Position numbers and translations under genes: made by a program. Source: Hyphomicrobiales bacterium (GTDB taxonomy: Bacteria; Pseudomonadota; Alphaproteobacteria; Rhizobiales; Beijerinckiaceae). Taken from it: DNA of 64,000 bases. This document shows, one piece after another, positions 45,529 through 56,056 of this stretch; the stretch's first letter is position 1; the number at the start of each line of letters is the position of its first letter. The notes under the pieces are model-generated. The model did no database searches, had not been told where the DNA came from, and saw only the letters and a list, made by a program, of their open reading frames with translations. The stretch lies in the NCBI GenBank assembly GCA_027483895.1, contig JAIXTP010000009.1, positions 248,001-312,000 of the forward strand, given 5' to 3'.

Positions 45529-45634
45529 GGAAGCTCCTCGAGGCGCAAGGGCGGCTCGCGAAGGAATCCTCCGTCGGGCGGGCGCAACGCGCCTTCCCGG
45601 AAAGGAGGTTCCGTTCGTCGGTCCCCGAAGGGAC

Positions 45635-47113
45635 TTACATCCGCTCGGGGAGATTGTCCTCGCTCGCGAGATTCGAGAAGCGCGTGATCTCGGCGTCGAA
45701 TTGCAGCTGGACGGTGCCGGTGGGTCCGTGACGCTGCTTGCCGATGATCACTTCGGCGCGGCCGTGGACCTGATCCATCTCGGCCTGCCATTTGAAATGC
45801 TCTTCGGTGCCGGGCTTCGGCTCCTTGTTCTTGAGGTAATATTCCTCGCGATAGACGAACATCACCACGTCCGCGTCCTGCTCGATCGAGCCGGATTCAC
45901 GCAGATCCGACAGCTGCGGTCGCTTGTCGTCGCGGTTCTCGACCTGACGCGAGAGCTGGGACAGCGCGATGATCGGAACCGAAAGCTCCTTGGCGAGCGC
46001 CTTCAGGCCCGTGGTGATCTCCGTGAGTTCCTGCACGCGGTTCTCGCCCTTCTTGGACGAACCCGAAAGAAGCTGGAGGTAGTCGACCACCAGAAGGTCG
46101 AGGCCCTTCTGGCGCTTGAGGCGGCGGGCGCGGGCGGTGAGCTGCGCGATCGAGATGCCGCCGGTCTGGTCGATATAGAACGGCACGCGCTCCATCTCGC
46201 GCGCCGCATCCGCGATGCGGCCGAACTCGTCCTCGCGGATCTCGCCGCGGCGGATCTTGTAGGAGGCGACGCCCGACTGCTCGGCGATGATACGGGTGGC
46301 GAGCTGTTCGGCCGACATTTCGAGCGAGAAGAAGCCGACGATGCCGCCGTCCATCCGCTTGATGTTGCCGTCCTGCTGCTTCTCGCCGTGATAGGCCTGA
46401 GCCACGTTGAAGGCGATGTTGGTGGCGAGCGACGTCTTGCCCATGGCCGGACGGCCCGCAAGGATCACGAGGTCGGAGGGCTGCAGGCCGCCCATCATCC
46501 GGTCGAGATCGGTCATGCCGGTCGCGATGCCGGAGAGCTTGCGGTCACGCTTGTAGGCTTCCGCCGCCATGTCGACCGCAGCGCGGAGCGCGTCCGAGAA
46601 GCCGAGAAAGCCACCCTCATAGCGTCCGCTTTCCGCGAGTTCGTAGAGCGCGCGTTCGGCTTCCTCGATCTGTTCGCGGGGCGAGGCCTCGACGGGCGCG
46701 TCGAAGGCGACATTGACCATGTCCTCGCCGATCCGGATCAACCGGCGGCGCATCGCGAGATCATAGATCGTGCGGCCGTAAGCGTCGGCATTGATGACCG
46801 AGGTCGCTTCCGCGGCAAGCCGCGCGAGATATTGCGACACGGTGAGGCCGCCGAGATCCTGGTCGCCCAGGAAGGTCTTCATGGTGATCGGCGTGGCGAG
46901 CTTGCCCGCGCGGATCAGCGATTGGGCGACCTCGAAGATCCGCTTGTGGATCTCTTCGAAGAAGTGGTCTGGTTCGAGGAAGTCCGAGACGCGGTAGAAG
47001 GCGTCGTTGTTCACGAGGACCGCGCCGAGCAATGCCTGCTCCGCCTCGATATTGTTCGGAGCGGTACGGAATTGGGGTTCCGGATCGGGCAGGCGGGCGA
47101 CGTTGTTCGCCAT
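45635..47113 (-). CDS. dnaB: Replicative DNA helicase
   Basis: The product has 492 residues. The N-terminal domain starts NNIEAEQALLGAVLVNNDAF; the RecA-like motor has Walker A AGRPAMGKTSLATN, motif H2 LDLLVVDYLQLLSG and LRESGSIEQDADVVMFVYR. Size and motifs match DnaB, the hexameric helicase that opens the replication fork, with no sign of an intein. It is followed by alr and radA in the same direction, a usual order in proteobacteria. Confidence 0.97.
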   Translation of the reverse strand: MANNVARLPDPEPQFRTAPNNIEAEQALLGAVLVNNDAFYRVSDFLEPDHFFEEIHKRIFEVAQSLIRAGKLATPITMKTFLGDQDLGGLTVSQYLARLAAEATSVINADAYGRTIYDLAMRRRLIRIGEDMVNVAFDAPVEASPREQIEEAERALYELAESGRYEGGFLGFSDALRAAVDMAAEAYKRDRKLSGIATGMTDLDRMMGGLQPSDLVILAGRPAMGKTSLATNIAFNVAQAYHGEKQQDGNIKRMDGGIVGFFSLEMSAEQLATRIIAEQSGVASYKIRRGEIREDEFGRIADAAREMERVPFYIDQTGGISIAQLTARARRLKRQKGLDLLVVDYLQLLSGSSKKGENRVQELTEITTGLKALAKELSVPIIALSQLSRQVENRDDKRPQLSDLRESGSIEQDADVVMFVYREEYYLKNKEPKPGTEEHFKWQAEMDQVHGRAEVIIGKQRHGPTGTVQLQFDAEITRFSNLASEDNLPERM

Positions 47114-47275
47114 GGGCGGACGATCCTCGGGTCGGCGGTTCGGACGATCGTTCAGTTAGCACCGAACAAGCGGCAAGACGCGTCTCCGTTCCGCGCGGAC
47201 CGAGCTTCCCCCGTTACCCACAGGCCTTGCGCGCCGATGACGATTTCAGGGGCGGTGTGTCTTGCCGGAAACAGC

Positions 47276-47297
47276 GACGGCGGCCGAAGCCGCCGTC
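47276..47297 (-). terminator. Hairpin terminator after ndk
   Basis: On the minus strand GACGGCGGC, loop TTCG, GCCGCCGTC is a perfect 9-bp stem with a stable tetraloop, followed by GCTGTTTCC. It lies 33 bases past the ndk stop, in the 217-base gap before dnaB. The T tract is weak. Confidence 0.55.
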
Positions 47298-47330
47298 ATC
47301 GTCGTCAGGAGGGTACGAAGGACCGCGGCG

Positions 47331-47753
47331 TCAGCCGACGATTTCGTTGCCCGAGAAGAACTGGGCGATTTCGACGGCGGCGGTCTCCGGAGCGTCGGAA
47401 CCGTGAACCGTGTTCTCGCCGACCGACTTGGCGAAGAGCTTGCGGATGGTGCCGTCGGCCGCATTGGCCGGGTTGGTGGCGCCCATCACTTCGCGGTAGC
47501 GCGCGATGGCGTTGTCGCCTTCGAGCACCTGCACGACGACCGGGCCGGAGACCATGAAGTCGACGAGCTCGCCGAAGAAGGGACGCTCGCGGTGCACGCC
47601 GTAGAAGGTCTCGGCCTGCTCGCGGGTCATCCGGATGCGCTTCTGCGCGACGATCCGCAGGCCCGCCTTCTCGATGACGGCGTTGACGCTGCCGGTGAGG
47701 TTCCGCTCGGTCGCGTCGGGTTTGATGATCGAGAAAGTGCGTTCGAGGGCCAT
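47331..47753 (-). CDS. ndk: Nucleoside diphosphate kinase
   Basis: The product has 140 residues, the typical length. It starts [19 protein letters not shown] and carries the phospho-His motif [12 protein letters not shown] (active-site His near residue 117), with [11 protein letters not shown]-type sequence seen as [14 protein letters not shown]. It balances nucleoside triphosphate pools by phosphate transfer from ATP. It lies alone between two gaps, after purN and before dnaB. Confidence 0.97.
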   Translation of the reverse strand: MALERTFSIIKPDATERNLTGSVNAVIEKAGLRIVAQKRIRMTREQAETFYGVHRERPFFGELVDFMVSGPVVVQVLEGDNAIARYREVMGATNPANAADGTIRKLFAKSVGENTVHGSDAPETAAVEIAQFFSGNEIVG

Positions 47754-47856
47754 GCTCGTACCTGCTGGGTTCGGAAGGTAAAACGGGAATTCGGCGGGCT
47801 TATACCTTCGGCCCGGTCGCGCGACAACCCGAGCGGCACCGTGCCGCGGCGGTTGA

Positions 47857-47952
47857 TCAGAGCACGGCCGCCATGACCTCGACCGCGATGGCGATGCCGA
47901 GCAGGCAGCTGGCGGCCACCAGCATGAGCGCCGAGGGGGAAAAGCCGTTCAT
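47857..47952 (-). CDS. Possible 31-residue single-span membrane protein
   Basis: In the 292-base gap between purN and ndk, an ATG at 47952 opens a frame of 31 residues, mostly one hydrophobic helix ([19 protein letters not shown]). Such tiny membrane proteins exist, but no Shine-Dalgarno site is clear and no family is recognised. It could be chance. Confidence 0.3.
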   Translation of the reverse strand: MNGFSPSALMLVAASCLLGIAIAVEVMAAVL

Positions 47953-48045
47953 GCAGGTCCGATCCATCCCGCGAACTCCGTCTGCGGGTCGGATCTGCTG
48001 CGATTCGGCGGGCCGAAAGGCGGCCCGGGCGTGGCGGAAATGCGG

Positions 48046-48705
48046 TCAGGCGCCGCGATGCGGGCTGATCAGCGCCGGGCAGGGCCGGTCGTCGGCGATG
48101 CGGACGCGGTTGCCGTCGAGAACGGCCATGCCCGAAGCCACGAGCGCGAGCGCATAGGGATAGACCCGATGCTCCGCTTCGAGGACGCGGGCGGCGAGGG
48201 TGTCGGGCGTATCGTCCGAGAGCACCGGCACGGCGGCCTGCGCGATGATCGGGCCCGCATCGACGTCCGGCACCACATGGTGGACCGTGCAGCCGTGGAT
48301 CTTCACGCCTTCCTCGATGGCTCGTTCATGGGTGTGAAGACCCCGGAAGGAGGGCATCAGCGACGGGTGGATGTTGATGAGACGACCCGTCCGGCGCGTG
48401 ATGAACCAGGGCGTAAGGACGCGCATGAAGCCTGCGAGGCAGACGAGTTCGATCCCGGCCTCCTCGAGGCGGGCATCGACGGCGCGTTCGAAGCTCTCGC
48501 GGTCGGCAAAGGCCTTGTGGTCGACGGTCGCGGTCGGGAGGCCCGCGGCGGCCGCGCGGTCGAGCCCCGGCGCGCCGGGCCTGTTCGAAAGCACCAGCGC
48601 GATCTCGGCCGGATATGACGGATCGGCCGCCGCCTCGATGAGGGCGGTCATGTTCGATCCGCGCCCGGAGATCAGGATCGCGGTCTTGACGCGCTTCGTG
48701 CTCAC
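48046..48705 (-). CDS. purN: Phosphoribosylglycinamide formyltransferase
   Basis: The product has 219 residues from GTG 48705, which overlaps the purM stop codon (GTGA). The N-terminal loop is [15 protein letters not shown]. The formyltransferase active site is seen as [20 protein letters not shown] (Asn-His pair), followed by [17 protein letters not shown] with the catalytic Asp. It adds the formyl group from 10-formyltetrahydrofolate to GAR in purine synthesis. It is coupled to purM by overlap. Confidence 0.96.
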   Translation of the reverse strand: MSTKRVKTAILISGRGSNMTALIEAAADPSYPAEIALVLSNRPGAPGLDRAAAAGLPTATVDHKAFADRESFERAVDARLEEAGIELVCLAGFMRVLTPWFITRRTGRLINIHPSLMPSFRGLHTHERAIEEGVKIHGCTVHHVVPDVDAGPIIAQAAVPVLSDDTPDTLAARVLEAEHRVYPYALALVASGMAVLDGNRVRIADDRPCPALISPHRGA

Positions 48706-49772
48706 AGCGCGAGACGTCCGCGCGTCATGACGCGTTCGCCCTCGCCGGCAGCGACGACTTCGCCGAGACGGACGGGCTTTTCGCCCGCTGCCGACAACGC
48801 GGCTTCCACCTCGTCGAGCTTTGCGGGGTCGACCGCGATCACCATGCCGATGCCGCAGTTGAAGGTGCGGAGCATTTCGTATTCGACGACGCCGCCGGTC
48901 GCTGCCAGCCAACGGAAGACCGGGAGGACCGGGATCGCGTCGAGATCGATGACGACGCCGGTGCCGTCGGGCAGCACGCGGGGAATGTTGTCGATGAAGC
49001 CGCCGCCCGTGATGTGGGCGAGCGCCTTGATGCCGCCCGTCGTACGGATGGCGGTCAGCAGCTGCTTCACATAGATCCGAGTCGGCTCCAGCAGCGCCGC
49101 GCCGAGCGTGGTGTCGGGGGCGAAGGGAGCGGGCTCGTTCCAGCCGAGACCCGCGCGGGCCACGATGCGCCGGACGAGGGAATAGCCGTTCGAATGCACG
49201 CCCGAGGAGGGAAGGCCGATCAGGACGTCGCCCCGGCCGACATCCGGCCGCGGCAGGAGCGTCCCGCGTTCCGCGGCGCCGACGGAGAAGCCCGCGAGAT
49301 CGTAATCGCCGCCCTGATAGACGCCCGGCATTTCGGCCGTCTCGCCGCCGATGAGCGCGCAGCCCGCCAAGAGGCAGCCTTGCGCGATGCCCTTGACGAC
49401 CTTCGCGCCGACGTCCGGCGCGAGCTTCCCGGTTGCGAAATAGTCAAGGAAGAAGAGGGGTTCGGCGCCCTGCACGATGATGTCGTTGACGCACATGGCC
49501 ACGAGATCGATGCCGATCGTGTCGTGGATGTTCGTCTCGATCGCGATCTTGAGCTTCGTGCCGACGCCGTCATTGGCTGCGACGAGCACGGGATCGCGGA
49601 AGCCGGCGGCCTTGAGGTCGAAGAGACCGCCGAAGCCGCCGATCTCCGCATCCGCCCCCGGCCGGCGCGTCGCGCGCACAAGCGGCTTGATCGCATCGAC
49701 GAGCGCGTTGCCCGCATCGATGTCGACGCCCGCATCGGCGTAAGTGAGCCCCTTGCTGTCCCGGTCGGTCAT
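48702..49772 (-). CDS. purM: Phosphoribosylformylglycinamidine cyclo-ligase
   Basis: The product has 356 residues, starting [20 protein letters not shown]. The family signatures [52 protein letters not shown] and [15 protein letters not shown] are all present. It closes the imidazole ring (AIR synthetase, step 5). It lies just before purN in one unit, and is divergent from the CDP-alcohol phosphatidyltransferase gene. No riboswitch is seen in the 128-base gap. Confidence 0.97.
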   Translation of the reverse strand: MTDRDSKGLTYADAGVDIDAGNALVDAIKPLVRATRRPGADAEIGGFGGLFDLKAAGFRDPVLVAANDGVGTKLKIAIETNIHDTIGIDLVAMCVNDIIVQGAEPLFFLDYFATGKLAPDVGAKVVKGIAQGCLLAGCALIGGETAEMPGVYQGGDYDLAGFSVGAAERGTLLPRPDVGRGDVLIGLPSSGVHSNGYSLVRRIVARAGLGWNEPAPFAPDTTLGAALLEPTRIYVKQLLTAIRTTGGIKALAHITGGGFIDNIPRVLPDGTGVVIDLDAIPVLPVFRWLAATGGVVEYEMLRTFNCGIGMVIAVDPAKLDEVEAALSAAGEKPVRLGEVVAAGEGERVMTRGRLAL

Positions 49773-49900
49773 GGACGTCTCCTGATCGCGCGGGGCCCGG
49801 AGTAAGGTCCGGCTCCGTCGAAGGCAAGTCCGGCATGTTCCGGGGCGTCGATTTCCGAAGCGGCACTCCCTACATTGGTGAGGTCGACCACAGAGGCATC

Positions 49901-50428
49901 ATGATCCCCAATCTGATCACCATCATGCGGCTCGTCCTGGTTCCGGTCACGGTCGCGATGATCGGCCGCCAGAACTGGGGGCTCGCCTTCGCCGCCTTCA
50001 TGGTGGCCGGGATCTCGGACGCGGTGGACGGCTTCATCGCGCGGCGCTTCGACATGCGCACGGTGCTCGGCGCCTATCTCGATCCGCTGGCCGACAAGGC
50101 GCTGCTCGTTTCGATCTACGTCACGCTGGCGGTCGTGGGCATGGTGCCGGGATGGCTCGCGATCGCGGTCGTGTCGCGCGACATCATGATCGTCAGCGCG
50201 ATCGTGCTGAGCTGGGTGCTCGACAAGCCGATGGCGATCAAGCCCGTCTTCGTGTCGAAGGCGAACACCGCCGCGCAGATCGCGTTCGCCGCGGCGGTTC
50301 TGGGCGGATCGGCCTTCGGATTTCCCGTCGATCCCTGGGCAGACGAGGGCGCGGCGGTCGTGGCGGCCTTGACCGTTGCGTCCGCGGGCGCCTATCTCGC
50401 CCGGTGGCTGCGCCACATGACCGCGTAA
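49901..50428 (+). CDS. CDP-alcohol phosphatidyltransferase family protein
   Basis: The product has 175 residues from ATG 49901, preceded by AGAGG. The family motif DG-x2-AR-x8-G-x3-D-x3-D is present in SDAVDGFIARR through GAYLDPLADK. About five membrane spans follow. The enzyme joins a CDP-diacylglycerol to an alcohol; phosphatidylglycerophosphate synthase or a related lipid head-group enzyme is most likely, though the pgsA identity cannot be settled. It is followed by the PerM-type transporter 27 bases away. Confidence 0.88.
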   Translation: MIPNLITIMRLVLVPVTVAMIGRQNWGLAFAAFMVAGISDAVDGFIARRFDMRTVLGAYLDPLADKALLVSIYVTLAVVGMVPGWLAIAVVSRDIMIVSAIVLSWVLDKPMAIKPVFVSKANTAAQIAFAAAVLGGSAFGFPVDPWADEGAAVVAALTVASAGAYLARWLRHMTA

Positions 50429-50455
50429 GGCGGCTTCCTTTCGGACGGTCCGGGC

Positions 50456-51547
50456 ATGACCCTGCAACGACAATTCGCGTTCTGGACCGGCCTTCTCGTC
50501 GTCCTCGGCCTTCTGCTGTTCGTGCTTCGGGAAGCGCTGCTGCCCTTCGTGGCCGGTTTCAGCATCGCCTATATCCTGCAGCCCTTCGTGGCCCGGCTGA
50601 CGGGTTGGGGCTGGCCGCGCGCCTTGGCGGTCGCTGCCGTGATGAGCCTCGTGGTGCTGGTTCTCGCAGGCGTGCTGCTGATCGGCCTGCCGAAGATCGC
50701 GCATGAGGTCACGAACCTGATCGTGCAGGTGCCTGAATACGTGAAGCGCCTGCGCGGGCTCTATGAGAACAGCGTGCTCGCCCAGCGCATCGGCCGCACG
50801 ATCGACATGGACGAACTCGCCGGCTCCGTCGGCGGGGCTCTCGGCAGCGTCGGGTCGTGGCTCACGTCCATCAGCCGCTCGGTGCTGACGGGCGGGATGG
50901 CCGTGTTCGGTGCGATCTCCACCATCGTGCTCGCACCGATCATCGCCTTCTATCTGCTGCTCGACTGGAACCGCATGGTGGCCACGGTCGACGGCTGGAT
51001 CCCGCACGCACAGCGCGCCACCGTGCGCATTCTGTTCGCCCGCATCGACCGTGCGCTCGCGGGCTTCATCCGCGGGCAGAGCTTCGTCTGTCTGTTTCTC
51101 GGCATCTGGTATGCGGGCGGTCTCGCCCTCGTTGGCCTCAATTTCGGCCTGCTGATCGGCATTTCGGCGGGGCTTTTGAGCTTCATTCCCTTCGTCGGCA
51201 CGGTGCTCGGCCTCATGGCGGCGCTCGTGGTCGCCGTCGCGCAATTCTGGCCGGATTGGTGGCCGATCGCGGGCGTTATCGCCGTCTTCGCGACGGGGCA
51301 GTTCCTCGAAGGAAACGTGCTGTCCCCGAAGATCGTGGGCGAGGCCGTCGGCCTTCACCCCGTCTGGCTGATGTTTTCGCTCTTCGCCTTCGGCTCGTTG
51401 TTCGGCTTTCTCGGGCTTCTCGTCGCCGTGCCGGTCGCGGCGACGATCGGCGTGCTGCTGCGTTTCGCGATCGGGCGTTACCGTGAAAGCGCGCTGTTTC
51501 TCGGAACGGGTACGGAAGGCGAGCGCCGCGGATCGGGCGCGGCATGA
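50456..51547 (+). CDS. AI-2E/PerM-family membrane transporter
   Basis: The product has 363 residues with about seven to eight membrane spans and a soluble loop (~80-150). Conserved sections include EALLPFVAGFSIAYILQPFV near the start and, later, GLLSFIPFVGTVLG and EGNVLSPKIVGEAVGLHPV. Members export AI-2 or ions in a few studied cases; here the role is unknown. Its stop overlaps the start of hdaA, a common arrangement in this order. Confidence 0.9.
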   Translation: MTLQRQFAFWTGLLVVLGLLLFVLREALLPFVAGFSIAYILQPFVARLTGWGWPRALAVAAVMSLVVLVLAGVLLIGLPKIAHEVTNLIVQVPEYVKRLRGLYENSVLAQRIGRTIDMDELAGSVGGALGSVGSWLTSISRSVLTGGMAVFGAISTIVLAPIIAFYLLLDWNRMVATVDGWIPHAQRATVRILFARIDRALAGFIRGQSFVCLFLGIWYAGGLALVGLNFGLLIGISAGLLSFIPFVGTVLGLMAALVVAVAQFWPDWWPIAGVIAVFATGQFLEGNVLSPKIVGEAVGLHPVWLMFSLFAFGSLFGFLGLLVAVPVAATIGVLLRFAIGRYRESALFLGTGTEGERRGSGAA

Positions 51548-52242
51548 CCGACGAGAGACCCCGTCAGCTCGCGCTCGAACTTCCCGTTCAGGCGAGCTTC
51601 GATCCCGAGGATTTCCTCGTCAGCGCCAGCAATGAGACGGCATACGCCTTTCTCGAGCGCTGGCCGGATTGGCCGCAGCCGATCGTGCTTCTCGTCGGCC
51701 CTCCCGGCAGCGGCAAGAGCCATCTCTCGGCCGTGTGGGCCGCGCGGGCGGGCGCGACGACGCTGGCGCGGGCGGATCTGACCGAGGCTCTCATCCATGA
51801 CATCGCCGGGCGACCTGCCGTGGTGCTGGAGGATTGCGACGGACCGGGCGACGAAGCTGTGCTGTTCCATCTTCTGAACGCCGTCCGCGAGCGGGGCGGG
51901 GCCTTGCTGATGACGGCGGGCAGACGGCCCGAAGAATGGGGGCTGGCGACGGCGGATCTATTGTCCCGCCTGAGGCTCGCGCAACGCCTGACCATCGACG
52001 AGGCGGACGAGGCTCTGCTCGGCGCCTTGCTGGTCAAGTTTTTCGTCGAACGCCAGATGGTGGTCGATACGGGCGTCGTCGATTACGTCCGGCCGCGGAT
52101 CGAACGCTCGGTGGCGGCGGCGCGCGCCTTCGTGGAGGCGCTCGACCGGGAAGGATTGGCGCGGCGCCGTCGCATCACGAAGGCCTTGGCGGCGGAACTG
52201 CTGAAACGCGGCGACGCGGAGGATCCTCTCCTGCCGTTGTAG
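51544..52242 (+). CDS. hdaA: HdaA, DnaA-inactivating regulator (Hda homologue)
   Basis: The product has 232 residues, with a four-base overlap with the upstream gene. Near the N-terminus QLALELPVQ resembles the sliding-clamp binding peptide of Hda. A DnaA-like AAA+ domain follows, with Walker A VGPPGSGKSHLSAVW, a degenerate Walker B VVLEDCDG and sensor 2-like segments; it lacks the DNA-binding domain of DnaA. With the clamp it stimulates ATP hydrolysis by DnaA to prevent re-initiation of replication. The position just before ppk is conserved in the order. Confidence 0.88.
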   Translation: MTDERPRQLALELPVQASFDPEDFLVSASNETAYAFLERWPDWPQPIVLLVGPPGSGKSHLSAVWAARAGATTLARADLTEALIHDIAGRPAVVLEDCDGPGDEAVLFHLLNAVRERGGALLMTAGRRPEEWGLATADLLSRLRLAQRLTIDEADEALLGALLVKFFVERQMVVDTGVVDYVRPRIERSVAAARAFVEALDREGLARRRRITKALAAELLKRGDAEDPLLPL

Positions 52243-52263
52243 CCTTGGCGTCGTCAAAGCGTC

Positions 52264-54504
52264 ATGATCGGCGACGAGAAGTTGCGGCGAACGGAGAATC
52301 GGATTTTGGCGAAACACGGCGAACGGCGCGTCGAAACCCCTTCGGATATCGATACCGATGCGGGCACGGCCGAACTGTTGGCTTCGCCGCACAGGTTCAT
52401 CAACCGCGAACTGTCCTGGCTGGAATTCAACCGCCGCGTGCTCGCGGAAGCCGGGAACCCGGATCACCCGCTGCTCGAACAGCTCCGCTTCCTGTCGATC
52501 TCCGCGAACAATCTCGACGAGTTCTTCATGGTCCGCGTCGCAGGCCTTCGCGGCCAGTTCCGGGCCGGACTCACGCAGGTCTCGCAGGACGGATTGCTGC
52601 CCGGCGAACAATTGGCGCTCATCGGTCACGCGGTGTCGCAGCTCGCGGCCGAACAGCAGCACCGCTGGCGGGAATTGCGGACGGCCTTGATCGACGAAGG
52701 GATCGTGCTCGTCGATGCGGCGGGCGTGACCACGGCCGAGCGGGCATGGCTGGAAGAGTATTTCCTGCTGAACGTCTTCCCCGTGCTGACGCCGCTCGCT
52801 GTCGATCCGGCGCATCCGTTCCCGTTCATTCCCAATCTCGGTTTCTCGCTGGCGCTCGAACTCGTGCGCGGGGCGGACGGCCGCAGGCTCAACGCGCTCA
52901 TCCGTATTCCCAACAAGGTCGAGCGCTTCATCCGGATGCCGGATTTCGCGCAGACGGGCGCGCTTCGGTTCATCACGCTCGAACAGGCGATGTCGCTCTT
53001 CACGGCGCGGCTTTTCCCCGGTTACGGGGTCCGCGGGCTCGGAGCCTTCCGGGTCATCCGCGACTCGGACATCGAAGTCGAAGAAGAGGCCGAGGATCTC
53101 GTCCGCCTTTTCGAATCCGCGCTGAAGCAACGGCGTCGGGGCTCCGTCATCCGGCTCGAAGTGGATGCCGCGATGCCGGAAAGCCTCCGGCATTTCGTTG
53201 CCGAGGAGATCGGCGTGCTGGCCGACGAGGTCTTCATCGTCGAGGGCATGCTCGCACTCGAAGAACTCAACCAGCTCGTCGCGCTCGATCGGCCGGACCT
53301 TAAGTTCCCGCCCTATACCCCGCGGCATCCTGAGCGCATCCGCGACCATGGCGGCGATTGCTTCGCGGCGATCCGGCAGAAGGACCTGATCGTCCATCAT
53401 CCCTACGAGTCCTTCGACGCCGTCGTGCAGTTCCTGCAGCAGGCGGCGCGGGACCCGAACGTCGTCGCGATCAAGCAGACGCTCTACCGCACGTCGAACG
53501 ACAGCCCGATCGTGAAGGCGCTGGCGGAAGCCGCGGAGGCGGGCAAATCGGTCACCGCTCTCGTGGAGCTCAAGGCGCGTTTCGACGAGGAAGCGAATAT
53601 CCGCTGGGCGCGCGACCTCGAACGGGCGGGCGCGCAGGTGGTGTTCGGCTTCATCGAGTTGAAGACGCACGCGAAGCTTTCGATGGTCGTGCGGCGCGAG
53701 GCGGGTGCGCTCGTCACCTACTGCCATCTGGGGACGGGAAATTATCACCCCATCACGGCGAAAGTTTACACGGACCTGTCCTACTTCACCGCCGATCCGA
53801 TGATCGCGCGCGACGTCGCGCGGATCTTCAACTACGTGACGGGCTATGCGGAACCCGCCGAACTCGAGGCGCTCGCCGTCTCGCCGCTGACGCTCAAGAA
53901 ACGGCTTCTCGGACATATCGAGGAAGAGATCGCCCATGCGCGGGCAGGGCGGCCTGCGACGATCTGGGCGAAATGCAACGCGCTGGTCGACCCCGTGATC
54001 ATCGACGCGCTCTATGCGGCGAGCCGCGAGGGCGTTCAGATCGATCTCGTCGTGCGCGGCATCTGCTGCCTGCGGCCGGGCATTCCCGGGATGTCCGAGA
54101 CGATCCGGGTGAAGTCGATCGTCGGGCGCTTCCTCGAACATTCGCGGATCTACGCCTTCGGCAACGGCCATGCGATGCCGGGGCCGCATGCGCGGGTCTA
54201 CATCTCCTCGGCCGATCTGATGTCGCGCAATCTCGACCGGCGCGTCGAAGTGCTGGTGCCGATCACCAATCCGACGGTGCACGAGCAGGTGCTGAACCAG
54301 ATCCTTCTGGCAAATCTGCTCGACAACCAGCAGAGCTGGCGCGTGCTGTCGGACGGCTCGAGCGAGCGGATCAAGGCGCAGGCGGACGAGCGTCCGTTCA
54401 ATGCACATCGTTACTTCATGACGAATCCGAGCCTTTCGGGGCGCGGAAAATCGTTGAAAAGTTCGAGCCCGCGTAGCCTCGCGGGCGGCAAAAGGCGTAG
54501 TTAG
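52264..54504 (+). CDS. ppk: Polyphosphate kinase 1
   Basis: The product has 746 residues, slightly long at both ends. The N-terminal domain starts [19 protein letters not shown], and the catalytic core shows [17 protein letters not shown] with the autophosphorylated His, [11 protein letters not shown] and [15 protein letters not shown]. It polymerises ATP gamma-phosphate into polyphosphate, used for stress survival. It is followed by the exopolyphosphatase gene 41 bases later, so synthesis and breakdown are encoded together. Confidence 0.97.
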   Translation: MIGDEKLRRTENRILAKHGERRVETPSDIDTDAGTAELLASPHRFINRELSWLEFNRRVLAEAGNPDHPLLEQLRFLSISANNLDEFFMVRVAGLRGQFRAGLTQVSQDGLLPGEQLALIGHAVSQLAAEQQHRWRELRTALIDEGIVLVDAAGVTTAERAWLEEYFLLNVFPVLTPLAVDPAHPFPFIPNLGFSLALELVRGADGRRLNALIRIPNKVERFIRMPDFAQTGALRFITLEQAMSLFTARLFPGYGVRGLGAFRVIRDSDIEVEEEAEDLVRLFESALKQRRRGSVIRLEVDAAMPESLRHFVAEEIGVLADEVFIVEGMLALEELNQLVALDRPDLKFPPYTPRHPERIRDHGGDCFAAIRQKDLIVHHPYESFDAVVQFLQQAARDPNVVAIKQTLYRTSNDSPIVKALAEAAEAGKSVTALVELKARFDEEANIRWARDLERAGAQVVFGFIELKTHAKLSMVVRREAGALVTYCHLGTGNYHPITAKVYTDLSYFTADPMIARDVARIFNYVTGYAEPAELEALAVSPLTLKKRLLGHIEEEIAHARAGRPATIWAKCNALVDPVIIDALYAASREGVQIDLVVRGICCLRPGIPGMSETIRVKSIVGRFLEHSRIYAFGNGHAMPGPHARVYISSADLMSRNLDRRVEVLVPITNPTVHEQVLNQILLANLLDNQQSWRVLSDGSSERIKAQADERPFNAHRYFMTNPSLSGRGKSLKSSSPRSLAGGKRRS

Positions 54505-54545
54505 TCCCGCATTCCCTCGGCAGAGGAACGATCGGCGGTATCCGC

Positions 54546-56054
54546 ATGAACGCTCAGGGACGTCTCGACGTCGGCGCCCCCGTCGCCATCATCGACATCG
54601 GCTCGAACTCCGTCCGCCTCGTCGTCTATGAAGGGCTGACGCGGTCGCCGACGCCGATCTTCAATGAAAAGAGCATGGCGGGTCTGGGCCGGGGCGTTTC
54701 GGTCACGGGCCGGCTCGCGTCCGACGCGATGGACAAGGCGCTGGCGGCCCTCCGCCGTTTCCGCGTGCTCTGCGACACGATGCGGGTCGAGGACATCACC
54801 GTCGTGGCGACCGCCGCGGCGCGCGACGCGGAAAACGGCGAAGCGTTCATCCGCGAATGCGAGGCGATCACGCGCGTGCCGATCCGGCTGATTTCCGGCC
54901 GCCGCGAGGCGGAACTGTCCGCCATGGGCGTGATCTCCGGCATCTGGCAACCGGACGGCATCGTCGGCGACCTCGGCGGCGGATCGCTCGAACTCGTCGA
55001 CTTGCGCGGGGCGCAGATCGGCGACGCCGTATCGCTGAAGCTCGGCGCGCTCGCGCTCCAGGACCGCTCCGAAGGCAGCCTCAAAAAGGCGGCCAAGATC
55101 ATCAAGCAGTCGCTCGGCGATTGGCCGGGGCTGAAAAAGCTCAAGGGCCGCACCTTCTACGCGGTCGGCGGCACTTGGCGTTCATTGGCGCGGCTGCACA
55201 TGAAGCAGCGCGCCTATCCGCTCAATGTGATGCACGAATATCTGATCCCCGCGTCCGATGCGGCGGATTTCGCGCAGCTGGTCGAGCGCGTCTCGGCCGA
55301 GACGCTCGATTCGATCGAGGCCGTTTCCGCAGCCCGTCGGCCGCTGCTGGGCTACGGCGCGCTTCTGCTCGAGGAGATCATCCGGACCGGCAAGCCGAGC
55401 GCCGTGGTGGTCTCCGCGGCGGGCGTCCGGGAGGGGCTTCTCTACGAGCGGCTCGACCCCGAAGAGCGGGATGAAGATCCGCTGCTGTCCGCCGCGTCCG
55501 AATTGAACGTGCTGCGTTCGCGGGCGCCGCTCCACGGGGAGGAACTGCGCGGCTGGACCGACGCCTTCATGGCGTCGGCGGGTCTCGATGAGACGCCGGG
55601 CGAAAAACGTCTGCGCCATGCGGCCTGTCTCTTGGCCGATATCGGCTGGCGGGCGCATCCGGACTATCGGGGCGAGCAGGCGGCGAACATCGTCGCGAAT
55701 GCGGCCTTCACGGGCGTCGACCATCCCGGCAGGGCCTTCATCGCGCTGACGCTCGCCTATCGGCATGTCGGCCTTTCGGAAGACCAGATCAGCCCGCGCC
55801 TGCGTGAACTCACGACGGCGCGGATGATCGACCGGGCGCGGATCCTCGGCGCGCTGATGCGGGTGGCGTATCTCGTAAGCGCCGCGATGCCCGGAATTCT
55901 GCCCCGGACGCCGCTGCGGTGCGAGGCGGGGCGCGTGGTGCTCGAATTGCCGCCGGATCTGGCGGCGCTCGCCAATGAAAGGTTGATGGGTCGGCTGAAG
56001 GGCCTGTCGCGCGTGATCGGCCGGACGGCCGAATTCGGCTTCGCGAAAGGCTGA
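54546..56054 (+). CDS. ppx: Exopolyphosphatase (Ppx/GppA family)
   Basis: The product has 502 residues. The actin-like ATPase fold shows AIIDIGSNSVRLVVYEG (phosphate loop 1), VVATAAARDAENG, ISGRREAELSAMGV and GIVGDLGGGSLEL (phosphate loop 2). An HD-like helical C-terminal part follows. It hydrolyses polyphosphate from the end, and may also act on pppGpp. It pairs with ppk upstream and converges with rnd. Confidence 0.95.
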   Translation: MNAQGRLDVGAPVAIIDIGSNSVRLVVYEGLTRSPTPIFNEKSMAGLGRGVSVTGRLASDAMDKALAALRRFRVLCDTMRVEDITVVATAAARDAENGEAFIRECEAITRVPIRLISGRREAELSAMGVISGIWQPDGIVGDLGGGSLELVDLRGAQIGDAVSLKLGALALQDRSEGSLKKAAKIIKQSLGDWPGLKKLKGRTFYAVGGTWRSLARLHMKQRAYPLNVMHEYLIPASDAADFAQLVERVSAETLDSIEAVSAARRPLLGYGALLLEEIIRTGKPSAVVVSAAGVREGLLYERLDPEERDEDPLLSAASELNVLRSRAPLHGEELRGWTDAFMASAGLDETPGEKRLRHAACLLADIGWRAHPDYRGEQAANIVANAAFTGVDHPGRAFIALTLAYRHVGLSEDQISPRLRELTTARMIDRARILGALMRVAYLVSAAMPGILPRTPLRCEAGRVVLELPPDLAALANERLMGRLKGLSRVIGRTAEFGFAKG

Positions 56055-56056
56055 AT

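Noticed and set aside
47114-47330. Search for a leader or regulatory RNA between ndk and dnaB
   Set aside because: Apart from the ndk hairpin at 47276-47297 I found no further conserved-looking structure.
48001-48045. Palindrome GGGCCG...CGGCCC after purN as terminator
   Set aside because: The stem is only six pairs and no T tract follows on the minus strand.
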